Assembly: GCA_963920635.1 (NCBI GenBank)
Contig: OY987299.1
Coordinates: 69,422,692-69,486,691, forward strand
DNA from: Pseudeuparius sepicola
Taxonomy: Eukaryota; Arthropoda; Insecta; Coleoptera; Anthribidae
Length of the DNA stretch: 64,000 bases
Direction of reading: 5' to 3'
The stretch's first letter is position 1; the number at the start of each line of letters is the position of its first letter. Below the pieces are notes generated by a model, which was given only the letters and a program-made list of their open reading frames with translations, did not search any database and had not been told where the DNA came from. The position numbers were made by a program, and so were the translations under genes. Shown here one piece after another: positions 47,604-57,837 of the stretch.

Positions 47604-47834
47604 CCCAGCTCTGCACTCACATTGTTTTGATTTTGGTAATACCCGCTCATGGCAAAAAATAACTAATGGGTAGGACGCGACTTTGCCGCGCCGCAGCTGT
47701 TATCTGTCGAGTTGTAGATCAGCCTTAGAGAGAGACAGAGAATTTAGTCAAGATGGCCGAGCTGCGGTTCCGTTAGTTGTTAAAAGTTACGGCGGAGTTG
47801 GTAGTGTTTTCATAATATTTTGGGTGTGCAAGTA

Positions 47835-47873
47835 ATGGGGGTACATTGTTTCATACCCAGATGTAAAGGAGGG
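47835..47873 (+). pseudogene. THAP-like first exon
   Basis: ATG at 47835 gives MGVHCFIPRCKGG followed by GTAAAA, a possible donor. CxxPxCxxG at the very N-terminus is how THAP zinc fingers begin, as in P-type transposases. Only 13 codons, so the call is weak. The other copy (55731) has an extra G that breaks the frame. Confidence 0.35.
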
Positions 47874-48480
47874 TAAAACATATTTTCACAATTTAGAGAC
47901 ATATTTTCACTTAGAACAGAAGATAAAAGCACCTTAATGTTTAAAATAAAATCAGAAATAGATAATATCTCGCTAAGAAATTCTGATGACAGACTGGAAG
48001 AAATAGACGATATATACAGGGTGAATCAGTTTTTTGTAGCAGGACTTTAACATATGATAGATCGTCAAAAAATAACGGCACTTTTTTGTATAAACTATAT
48101 CTTTTTAAGGCCTTAGAAAAAAGTTACAGGGTGTCAAAGTTGGAAAAAATATGCGGACTTTATTGAATATTTACCAAACTAGTTGAGATATTTAAGTCAT
48201 ATTTGGTATACATTAAAACGGCATGGGTTAGCATGAAACCTGTTAATATCGAACATCTTGCACCACCAGTGGCGGAGAAGTGGGTAATTGGTAAAATTAT
48301 TTTTAGAAAAAAAAATGAATCGCCTTGTATTTTAACAAAAGGTATTGAATTTTTTATGTAGATTTTAATTGCAGACAAAAATGTCCTCTTGGTATTTTTT
48401 CGCATGTGTTATAGTTTAATGGCAAATTTCATTTTTTTGTATTATTTCGGGGTATTTCTGAAAAATTATCTAAAAGATTT

Positions 48481-48732
48481 GCTCCATAAGTAACACTTAA
48501 GCTAGAAAAAACGTGTTTCTTATTTTAAATAAAGTAACTTTTTCCAATAAACTAACCCATTCACGGTTTTACTTTTCAAGATACAGAGCGTAACCTTAAT
48601 TGTATCTTCCTTAAATGTTTTAGACCCTGTAACTTCAAAAGTATAGCCTTAAATAGGTAAGTTTATTGGAAAAAGTTACTTTATTTAAAGTAGCAAACAC
48701 ATTATTTCTACTTTAAGTGTTACTTATGGAGC
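48481..48732. repeat. Inverted repeat, 72-bp arms
   Basis: 48481-48552 (GCTCCATAAGTAACACTTAA...) is the near-perfect reverse complement of 48661-48732, with a 108-bp loop. It lies in the insertion within THAP/P-like copy 1. Confidence 0.8.
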
Positions 48733-49645
48733 AATTTTATAAATATTATAAACAAGAAACAAAACAACAAAGAAATTCTAGCGTATTAAAAAGAAAATAA
48801 GCTAAGTTTCAAAAAATATAATTTAGTTTCATTCTGTATAAGTGCACACTTTTGTAATAAATACTTTTCAGACATGGCACTAGTTTATCGTCGTGGTTGC
48901 AGATATTCCCTATAACTATATTTGTTTCTTTATTAAGTGTTATTAATAAAATCGCAATTGCTGTAGCCAATTTTAGTGACGAACGTAAATTGTAAAAGTT
49001 TAAAAGTTAAACCAGATTAAAACAGAAAATAGCAAGAGAAAATGACAATAAAATCAAAATTCACATTCTCTATTGTTATTTTCTACTTTAATCCGGTTTA
49101 GCTTTTAAACTTTCATAGATCATCAGTACACAGGGCACTAAAAATAATAGTAAATATTATGCTTTTTAAGTTGTGCAAGGACAAACTAACCTGGAAAAAT
49201 AAGTTTTAAATAGATTTTAATTGGTTACGTAAAGACTCGATCCACTATAATATATCACATAATATAGGTACCTATTTATAACGACGATAAGTTAAGAATA
49301 TTTGAACTGATTGTCGATGTATGCTTGTATTTTTAAATTTACCTACGAACACGAATAGAATAATTTCTAATTATTCTTCGCGATATGTAAGTAAAGAAGA
49401 AGAAGAAGATGTAAGTATTTAGTAAAGTGGTTACCTATATTAGAAAATACGGAAAATATTTTATTCATTCACACCTCCAAAAGACCCATGCTAAATTTCC
49501 ATTAGATATTGGAAACTAGTTTGGTGTTGCCAAGAACAAAAATATTCTGTTCCATATTCAACAAGCCATTTCTTTTTAATTATTAATGGGGACATTAAAT
49601 ATTCATTTATTATAATTATGTTTGATTTTTGCAATTAACTTTTAG

Positions 49646-49876
49646 TTCTGGTGTAGAACACGGAAATCTTCGTGAGCTGGCTTTGGCAAGAATGGCTGAT
49701 TTGGGATTGAAATGCAGGGATGTTAGAACTCGAGAAGTTGGTATTACTGAAATCCACGAGAAAGTCCGTCCTAACAATGTGGAACCTGTGCGCAGAGATT
49801 ACGCTGCCAATGGTGGCTGGGAGACATTTTTGAGCTATGAGGATAGAAAACAAGATATTCTTGTGGGACTGTTAAG
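49646..49876 (+). CDS. Elp3: Elp3, exon leading into the acetyltransferase part
   Basis: 231 bp from acceptor CTTTTAG/T to donor TTAAG/GTAA. With the two bases of the previous exon it reads [50 protein letters not shown] and [11 protein letters not shown], ending in phase 2. The next coding block (the LRKCS region and the GNAT-like domain with the acetyl-CoA loop) was not recognised in the remaining 14 kb and should lie beyond the right edge. No lesions. Confidence 0.96.
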
Positions 49877-50789
49877 GTAATTTGTAGTTTTAGCATAATT
49901 TTAGAAAATAACTGAAAATTGAAATTAAATCCATTTAATTTTTAATTGGGTCTTTCGCCACCAAACTGATCGAAAGACAACTTTTTCAAGTTGCCTGGAA
50001 AATTCATAAATTCTTAACAGTGAATGAACGCAACTTTAAACGTGTAACTCAAAAAATAACTTCAACAAATTTGTTTTCTGAGCTTTCGGAGAATAAATCT
50101 TCCTCCTTTCTCAAAGATCATGCCACGTCAAAGTGAAGTGACAGATTAATAAATTTCAGGTTAAAATGTCATGACAACAGAACCAATAGCCTAGCCACCT
50201 GCCTGATATTGTACCCTGTGTTCTATCTAATTGTCTATACTAATTTCTCTTTGAATAAGTGGCAATAATATTTTACTGAATTCCACTGAACATTCAGCAA
50301 CACAGTTGTCCGTATTTCCTAGAATAAATGCAGATTCTTTAATTTTTCGTCTATTTCCTACTTCTTCTTTGAGAATTGGTTTGGACCTATCCCACAATAT
50401 CCTATGATTGTTATTAAAAGAATGTTCACATATTTTTGACTTAGAAATTTGATTTTCCTGTTACCTTTGCCAAATTAAGATTCTACGGATATCGTCGCCT
50501 GGTGGTGACCTAAGCCCCGTCAACCACCACTACATCACCCTTATATCCAACGGATTCTGCTAAACTAAGGTCAGATTATTCCTGTTTCTATTATGGGGTT
50601 GTCGAAGAAGAAATTACCCTCAAAGTTACCTTTAGAGCGACCTACAGTGTCGATTACTATTATTTTGCTATTTTAAATTTTATGGTCTTAATATTACCCG
50701 GCTGTGAGCCCTATATAAGATCTTATATGAGGAGGGGGTATCCTATTCATTAATATTGTATGGAAAACTTTTTTTTCTGCTGATGGACT
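49877..50789 (+). other. Elp3 intron, no recognised element
   Basis: AT-rich, no coding block. Contains short GGGTCTTTCG/CGAAAGAC inverted motifs at 49948-49976. Confidence 0.5.
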
Positions 50790-51371
50790 TGGGGAAAAAC
50801 AATTAAACTGCTAGACTCGTTCAGCTAACGTTTCGACTTTTTATTTCTCAAATCTTCAGAGCTTCTACAATAAGGACGAAAGTGAATAATAAAAGAATGA
50901 ACAATTTGTAACATATTAAAACAAATAAAAACTAAGAGATAAAACACACAACTCTAAAAACAAAACAAAAGGCGATTGATAGATTAAAACTCACCTGAAT
51001 CAATTAGTTTAAATACAGCTTAAAAAACATTACACTATCTATATTTAACACAAATATAGTGGTTGTTGTCAAAAAATGAGAATTCATGTCAATGATATGA
51101 AATATCAGAAGGAACAAAACTTTTGTATTCAGGATAATTTTTTGCAGTTAATGGTCGACCAAACAAAACAAAAGGCGATTGATAGATTAAAACTCACCTG
51201 AATCAATTAGTTTAAATACAGCTTAAAAAACATTACACTATCTATATTTAACACAAATATAGTGGTTGTTGTCAAAAAAGGGAATTCATGTCAATGATAT
51301 GAAATATCAGAAGGAACAAAACTTTTGTATTCAGGATAATTTTTTGCAGTTAATGGTCGACCATTAACTGC
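50790..51371 (-). repeat. Penelope-like terminal repeat region with 203-bp tandem duplication
   Basis: Unit 1 (50958-51160) and unit 2 (51161-51362) are nearly identical direct repeats; a partial third (52512-52632) lies beyond a LINE fragment. Unit 2 ends in a 26-bp perfect palindrome (51346-51371, centre GGTCGACC). To its left (about 50815-50868) the minus strand holds a hammerhead-like motif. This resembles the tandem pseudo-LTRs of Penelope-like elements; no GIY-YIG RT was found. Confidence 0.5.
50815..50868 (-). ncRNA. Degenerate hammerhead-like motif
   Basis: Minus strand: AGCT, CTGAAGA, a weak AU stem, CGAAAC, GTT, AGCT. Core boxes are right and stem I is AGCT with AGCT, but stem II is weak and stem III has no room for a loop, so it could only work as a dimer, if at all. 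Confidence 0.4.
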
Positions 51372-52100
51372 CATGATATAAAAATTAAAGATGTAAAGAA
51401 CAAAGATTTCGTAGATGACAAATAAATGGCTTACTTCTGCAACGAATACTTTTCGCAAATAGGAATTAATATGGCGAGCAAAATTCCAGTTGAAGCAACA
51501 ACTTTGAATTTAGAATACCCCACTTTGTTAAACTCTATGGCTTTAAAGCCGGTAACTGTAAATGAATTAATACTACACATTTGCTCTTTAAAGGCAAACA
51601 GCGCTCCAGGAATGGATGGAGTGACTTCTGAAATGGTGAAATTATGTCATCAGTACACCACTAAGCCACTTACTTATATTTTTAACTAGTGAAATACCTG
51701 AAGACTTTAAGATATCTATCATCACACCAATTTATAAGAAGAGTTCTAAGAGTGATATTTCTAATTATAGGCCCATTAGCATAATAAATACTTTTAGCAA
51801 GCTTTTTGAAAAATGTTTAAAAGAAAGATTATATGATTACCTAATCAAAAATAAAATACTCAGTCAAAAACAATTTGGTTTTCAGAAGAACACAAGCACA
51901 AATGATGCCTTGTACAATCTTATTGATAATATAAAATATGGATTGTATCGTGGAAATAGGTGCGTTGGGGTCTTTGTGGTTCTTGCAAAGGCCTTTGACA
52001 CTGTCCCCCATTCTGAGTTACTAAAGGTTCTTGAGGTATACGGAATTCGGGGGGTGGTGTTGGAGCTCTTTGGAAATTATTTGAAAGGCAGAAAATTGGA
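51372..52100 (+). pseudogene. LINE RT fragment (CR1/Jockey-like)
   Basis: Reads MAYFCNEYFSQIG, SAPGMDGVTSEMVKLC, then after a frameshift near 51690 IPEDFKISIITPIYKK, NYRPISIINTFSKLFEK, SQKQFGFQKNTSTNDAL and VVLAKAFDTVPHSELL. These are RT motifs of CR1/Jockey LINEs; the first block of the palm, normally FLDLxKAFD, reads FVVLAKAFD, so a catalytic Asp is lost. It stops soon after GNYLKGRK. The matching endonuclease lies downstream on the opposite strand. Confidence 0.8.
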
Positions 52101-52511
52101 CCTTTGCACACCAACACCTTGAGTGGTCCTATTGACCATTCAACTGTTTTGAGGGGATTCCATGGCACCCTTGACTTGGCAGATGCCTTTAAAATTCCTA
52201 TTTTGCTCAACTTTGACACTCTGCACAATAGAACTCCCTGTATATTTTTTATTAAAATTTTGTATATAGGGGTTTTGGGGTGTTCTGATTAACGCTGTGG
52301 GGTCAGATTTTACATAAAAAAATCGCTAAATGGTTTTCGTGAAAATAGGGACTTTTAAAAAATCGCAGCCGGCCCTGGATTTGCATTTTGAAAATGACAG
52401 GAAGGTCAAAAGAAGCGGTCTTTGAAGGCCTTTCAAACAAAAAAAGTTTAGGCGATTACCTCCAAAAATGAAGATTTTATGGATTTGTACAGTTTTAAAG
52501 TTGGACACCCT
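52101..52511. other. Unclassified repeat fragment ending in ACACCCTGTATATT
   Basis: No gene. Holds AACTCCCTGTATATT (52230s) and ends GGACACCCTGTATATT (52503-52518), an end type also seen at 46230, 48000 and 57700. The family is not known to me. Confidence 0.35.
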
Positions 52512-52632
52512 GTATATTTAACACAAATATAGTGGTTGTTGTCAAAAAACGGGAATTCATGTCAATGATATGAAATATCAGAAGGAACAAAACTTTTGTA
52601 TTCAGAATAATTTTTTGCAGTTAATGGTCGAC

Positions 52633-53641
52633 CATTTTTTGATGCACCCATTATTTATTGTACATATATTTTTAGCAGTAATTATGATATTAATAAATCT
52701 TTGGTAAGCTAAATTTGCATTACTTAGTTGATGTACGTCCTGCCAGGATTGATTTTTTATTTTTTCTACAAATTTTTCTTTATCAAAAGTTGTGTATTTA
52801 ATTACATTTTGTTCAATGCTACTATTTGTGTTAGAATTTTGGTCGGAACAAATGCATAGATAAATAGGGAAATTGTCTGTCAAATAAGCTTCTAAAACGC
52901 AGGAATCACATGCAGCGTCCTGCAGTGAGCCAGTCTTTCGCATAAACATATGATAAATACATGTCTCACTATCTGGTGTTACCCGAGTGTAGGAGTCAAT
53001 AAGTGATCTAAAGCCGTAGAGAAGCATACTAACATATCTAACACTAGTAACACTTGTTTTATTTAGGATGTCAAGGTTCATATCTCCAATTATTATACTA
53101 ATACCCTCTGTTTTGTGTATTTTATTTAGATAGGTGTCTAGATCACTTATAAATAACTTATCTGATATGCTCGGGTACCTATAACACGCTATCAGTGAGA
53201 ATTGTAGACTGCCAATTGCAAAAATAAGTTTAGTGATCGTTACCTTAGATGCATGGAGAATTGTGTGTTCTATTTCGTACTGAATGCTATCTCTCACATA
53301 TGTAACCAATCCATCACATACACTAACTGTACTATTATTATAACTAGTTATAAAACCTGGAATACTAACATTTTTTATTTCACGAATATGCCGTGTCTCA
53401 CTTAATATAATAATATCGAGTTATCTAGATTAAAGGTTTCTATAAATACTAAAAGGTTGTCAAAAATTTTTCTTATGCTTCTAATGTTTAAATGAATAAT
53501 GTTTAGTAGTTTTCTCTTCGAGAGAAAAACTTGTGCTTGTGTTTTAAACTCATTGGCATCATAACGCTTATCTCTAATCAATTCAATATCAGCTTCATCT
53601 TTTTCTATTGCGTTTAATATAACTATTTCACTATTACTCAT
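52633..53641 (-). pseudogene. LINE endonuclease fragment, inverted relative to its RT
   Basis: First frame 53641-53402 starts MSNSEIVILNAIEKDEAD and ends in LLNIIHLNIRSIRKIFDNLL, the opening block of a LINE endonuclease. Second frame 53309-52602 has VTYVRDSIQYEIE, FSLIACYRYPS, IIIGDMNLDILN (catalytic Asp-Asn block) and later the linker CIKKW. The usual SETWL block is lost in the gap between the frames and the DHxP block is degenerate. It points away from the RT fragment at 51372-52100. Confidence 0.75.
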
Positions 53642-53733
53642 TGTATTTGTTTAATAAGAATTTATAGTAGAAAACAAAAAAGTTTGAGTAAACTAAAGAA
53701 AAAAAGGACAAAACAAATGTTAGCAATACGCTA

Positions 53734-54139
53734 TATTAGTCTGACGTCACGTAGTGGGCACTGTATCCAAACAACCTCGTAGATACACGGGCGTTTTTGT
53801 GTTTTTGACTAAAAAAATTATTTAAATCTATTTTGCACCTTCTGCAGCATCGAAACTTCGCGAAAACCCGCGGAAAAACCGAAATTTTGAAAGATTTATG
53901 CCGTGTTTACGTCCGGCCCGGCCGCTGTTTTCACCCGACAATCGGCACGCTATTGATCAATCAAAATTTGCACTTATAAAGTTCAGAATACAATTACCTT
54001 AATGAAGATGGATATTTATTGTCGAAGAAACCGATTTAAATAATTTGTTTAGTCAAAAACACAAAAACGCCCGTGTATCTACGAGGTTGTTTGGATACAG
54101 TGCCTTGACCTACCCCACTATGTGACGTCACCACTAATA
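53734..54139. mobile_element. About 406-bp MITE with CRE sites in both ends
   Basis: TATTAGT...ACTAATA ends; arms of about 100 bp (53734-53835, 54036-54139) match as reverse complements apart from an about 11-bp insertion on the right. Both arms hold the full palindrome TGACGTCA (53742-53749, 54123-54130). Target duplication uncertain; no coding. Confidence 0.75.
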
Positions 54140-54833
54140 TGGCCGAAGCCAATGATAAAGACAGGCCACGGCACTAACGCATAATCGCGTAGTCACGTGA
54201 CCAACTTAGTTCTATATAATGAAAGGCATTTTTTGAGATAAGTAGAAAACACAAATTTCGTAACAATTTGGCAAGTTTTCTTTCATCTATTACATTATTG
54301 GTTTTGTGCATCCAAGCTTTCTCTAATTGTTTTTTCAAACTTTTCAACCTGCCTCAGCTGTTTTGGGCTGAGAGTTAAACGGCACTGCACTCACAATATT
54401 TTGGCACTTCTCAAAAATTGTTGGGACATCACCTTCCTTTAGCTTAGGTGATAATCTCTATAGGTATTTTCCTCCCACAACACATTTGTCCACTTTAATT
54501 ATTGTTTGAAAATGTGTTAGCCACACATACTTAAGGGTTTTTTAGAAATTAAATCTCAGTTGAGATTTGACGAATCCATTTTTGGCAGAAATTTTCATCC
54601 CGAGGCAAAACAAATGTTTGTTATGGCGACACTTTCTTCCTGGCTTTTGTAATATGTATAAATATAATATAAACAGACCCATTATTTGGTATTTAGGTTA
54701 TTTTTTACGAAATAAAAATGAAAACTAACCTCAGTAGTTATACTGTAAATATTGACGAGGTCTCAGTTGATCGGCAGCGTGAAAGGCCGAATAGTATCAG
54801 GGCGTGGGTCGACAACGAAAATCCTCGAGTACG
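54140..54833. other. No gene seen
   Basis: AT-rich spacer. A short block (54160-54215, AAAGACAGGCC...GTCACGTGACC) recurs imperfectly and inverted at 58340-58390 (GTCACATGA...GGGCCTGTCTTTAT), suggesting a shared short repeat. Confidence 0.4.
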
Positions 54834-55550
54834 TTACAACACTGATTTATTTCGCACAAGGTGAGTGGTGAATACTGTCGTGATGGGTGTGTGGAGGAAG
54901 AGCTTACCTCGCTGGTCGGTACGACGCGGTCCTTGACGAGTACCGTGCTCTCCGCTCCCACGTCCGTTGCCCACTTCCCGGTCACCATCCGGTGCGCCTC
55001 GAACGTTCCGACCGGCATGCTTCTGCGCCGGCTCCACCTTGCGACATACACTACTGGACGTAGTAACTGCCCGCGGCATAGCTACACTGTATGACTAACC
55101 AGTACCACAAATACAAAATAAACAAACCCGAACGTGCTCAACGGGAACGGCTTCCAGCCACCCAGACTGTCTGAACTCGCCGCGGATCTCCCGTAAGCAG
55201 TTCACCCCTCTGTGTCTCAGGCTCCACGCTCCACTGTCCAATACTGTCCCATGTCCATAATAGTCCATTCCGGATTCCCTATTCTGTGGTTCGGGGGAGA
55301 ATTCCCCTTACAGCGCTCATGGGTCGCGTCGCGTCAGTGCAAGCGGCACCAATATACTCTTGGACGGCACGACTCCCACCCAGACACCCAGAGGCCATAA
55401 TAACACCTGGGCGGTTCCCCTCCGCCAGGACACACGCGCACTAGACACAAACTTGTTTCTAAAATATAAACTAAGACGTTTAAAAACACTTTAAACATTG
55501 AAAACTTCTCAAAACCCAAGCTGCCCCTTTCAGTTATGTGACAAATGACA
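54834..55550 (-). other. GC-rich island, possible solo LTR
   Basis: Sharp rise in GC against the surroundings. On the minus strand AATAAATCAGTGTTGTAACG (complement of 54833-54852) looks like a polyadenylation signal near an LTR end. Several overlapping frames occur only because of high GC; none has a domain. No second copy is in the window. Confidence 0.3.
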
Positions 55551-56208
55551 TGTAACGTCTGACCACGGCGATAAATAAACTGGTGGGTAGGCCGCGGCAT
55601 CGCCGCGCGGCAGCCGCTGTCCGTCGAGTTGTAGATCAGCCTTAGAGAGAGACAGAGAATTTAGTCGAGCCGGCCGAGCTGTGGTCCGCGGAGTTAGTAG
55701 TGTTTTCATAATATTTCGGGTGCGCGAGTAATGGGGGGTACATTGTTTCGTACCCCAATATTATGGTGGCTAAATTTTTAATTAAAATAGAATAGGTGTT
55801 AATGAGCAGAACTCTTGATGAAATTATATTATTTAAGGAAAGCAAATACTGCATAGAATTTAGCTGACAAACACATCGGGCAGATGTGCTCTCTAAAATT
55901 GTTTATAATTATATGATTATGAGAGTTAAACAATATTATAAACAAGAAACGAAACAACAAAGAAATTCTAGCGTATAAAAAAGAAAAGAAGCTAAGCTTC
56001 AAAAAACATAATTTAATTTCATACTGCATAAGTGGACACTTTTGTAATAAATAATTTGCAGACACGGTACTAGTTTATCGTCATGGTTACAGATATTCCC
56101 TATAACTATATGTACTTGTTTTTTTTAATGAAGTGTTAATAATAAAATCGCAATTGCTATAGCAAATTTTTAGTGACGAACGTGTAAATTGTAAATGCAC
56201 CTATTATA

Positions 56209-57706
56209 CAGGGTGTTTCTAAATTGCACCAAAATATTGTACAGGGTGATTCTCCCGTTAAATTTAAGGGGGGGGGGGTCTTTCATATAAATTTTTCCTC
56301 AAAACCCCTCGCCCTCCGAGTTACAACCCTCCAAATATGCGAGGGTAAAAAATTGTTTTTATTTTTTTCTCCACTATGGAAAGAGGTAGAAAGTTGAAAT
56401 TTGGTGGACCAGTTGCACTGATGGAATGACATTTTGTGACATTTTTTTCAACCCTCAAGTATAAGTGGATGGGGATGAAAAAACCAACCCCTAAATTATT
56501 TTTTGCCAGAATTTTTTAACGTGTCAAATTTCAAAACAAAAAAATGGTTTACAATGACAAATGCGCTTAAAAACATTTTCAATTCTTGTCATTTTTGTCC
56601 TAAACTTGACAGATTTTTCAGAAAAAATAAAACTTGTGGACACCCACGCCACTTACGCATGGTTAAAAATTCTTTTATGAATCAGGTAATCTTAGGCTAA
56701 TGTCAAACATCTAATTACTGCGTTTAAAATCGTTTAGGTATCTTTTGTTTTGGTTCTAAATTTGACATAATTTTAGTGAAAGGAAAACATAGTATTAATA
56801 ATAAGTAGTAATTCTTTGTAATAATAATAATAATTTTACAAGTAGGTAGTTATCAAAAATACTTTAATTCCAAATATTAGGGAGAGATGATACAGACCTA
56901 AAAAACTAAGGAAATAAAAATTCTGAGAACTTTAACAACTATAAATAATAACAACAACTTAGTATGAATTCTAAAAATAACAACAAATGCTCGAAATGTT
57001 TCCCGTCTGCTAAAATGCACGACTCTATTCTTCGGGCCATAGAATTCCGAATTCTTTGAAATATTCCGGGAGTATTTCTAATAGTTTCGCATGAGCCCAT
57101 AACAAAATGCATATCCCGCATTTCTTCATTTGTGTTCACCATTTTTTTGTTATAAGGGACACAACACAAATTAGTTATGACATCTAAGGATAGTAATTAG
57201 ATGTTTGACATTAGCCTATTAGATTATCTGATTCATAAAAAAATTATTATTAATCATTAACCATGCGTTAAGTTGCGCGGGTGTCAACAAGTTTTTTTTT
57301 TCTTCAAAAATCTGTTTAGGACAAAAAGACAAGAGTTTAAAAAGTTTTTAAACGCATTTGTCCATTACAAATCAATTTTTTGGTTTTGAAATTTTGACAC
57401 GTTAAAAAATTGTGGCGAAAAATAATTTAGGGGTTGGGTTTTTCATACCCATCCACTCACACTTTAGTGTTGAAAAAATGTTACAAAATGTCTTCCATGA
57501 GTGCAACTGGTCCACCAAATTTCAACTTTTTACCTCTTTCCATAGTGGAGAAAATAAATAAAAACAATATTTTACCCCCGCATATTTGGAGGGGTGTAAC
57601 TGGGAGGGGGAGGGGTTTTGAGTAAAAATTTATATGAAAGACCCCCCTTAATTTTAACGAGAGAATTACCCTGTAAAATATTTTGGTGCAATTTAGAAAC
57701 ACCCTG
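56209..57706. mobile_element. Mariner-like element with about 500-bp inverted repeats
   Basis: CAGGGTGTTTCTAAATTGC...GCAATTTAGAAACACCCTG, flanked by TA (56207-56208, 57707-57708). The arms (56209-about 56725, about 57190-57706) are reverse complements with roughly 85-90% identity by eye. Only about 465 bp lies between them, holding a transposase end fragment. So it is a deleted, non-autonomous copy. Confidence 0.88.
56939..57169 (-). pseudogene. C-terminal fragment of a mariner-type transposase
   Basis: The frame ends TPGIFQRIRNSMARRIESC, ILADGKHFEHLL. This R.S..RR...CI...G.HFEHLL tail is common at the end of transposases of insect mariner relatives with an N-terminal DUF4817 domain (recognised from memory). 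The catalytic domain is missing. Confidence 0.6.
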
Positions 57707-57734
57707 TATATGTGGTTTAGACTCATTTAATAGT

Positions 57735-57837
57735 TAAACCGGATTAAAACAGAAAATAGCAAGAGAAAATGACAATAAAATCGAAATTCATTTCTCTATG
57801 GTTATTTTCTACTTTAATCCGGTTTAGCTTTTAAACG
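57735..57837. repeat. Imperfect hairpin, about 45-bp arms
   Basis: TTAAACCGGATTAAA...ATAGC..GAGAAAATGAC and TTCTCTATGGTTATTTTCTACTTTAATCCGGTTTA pair imperfectly. The same hairpin is at 49007-49105 in copy 1. Confidence 0.7.

Larger units (their letters stand above)
43033..47613. mobile_element. hAT-type element, non-autonomous, with nested mariner
   Basis: Ends CAGAGCTGGG and CCCAGCTCTG are inverted, and an 8-bp perfect duplication CACTCACA flanks them (43025-43032, 47614-47621), the hAT signature. Without the nested mariner it is about 2.6 kb. No hAT transposase (no BED finger or dimerisation domain) was recognised in the interior. Both ends carry dense arrays of GATC-centred palindromes. 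Confidence 0.88.
47646..49470 (+). mobile_element. THAP/P-like transposon relic, copy 1
   Basis: Shares with 55560-58160 a 5' block (GTCGAGTTGTAGATCAGCC, TTAGAGAGAGACAGAGAATTTAGTC, TAGTGTTTTCATAATATTT) and a 3' block (CAAGAAAC.AAACAACAAAGAAATTC, TTTAGTGACGAACGT, TAAACC.GATTAAAACAGAAAATAGC, GACTCGATCCACTATA). It begins CATGGCAAAAAATAACTA. The 5' block leads to a short exon that looks like the start of a THAP finger. An unrelated TACAGGGTG-type insertion fills about 47995-48735. No matching terminal repeat was found at the right end, so the class is tentative. Confidence 0.45.
42447..49612 (+). repeat. Inverted copy C of the hammerhead-bearing repeat, with nested insertions
   Basis: Reverse complement pieces of unit A occur at 42447-42642, 42999-43032, 47622-47645 and 49471-49612, in the right order when read backwards. 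The gaps are filled by a 330-bp retroposon (42656-42985), a hAT element (43033-47613) and a THAP/P-like repeat (about 47646-49470). Confidence 0.7.

Noticed and set aside
54797..55600. Overlapping 60-90 codon frames in the GC-rich block
   Set aside because: Several frames are open on both strands at once, as expected from few stop codons in GC-rich DNA.
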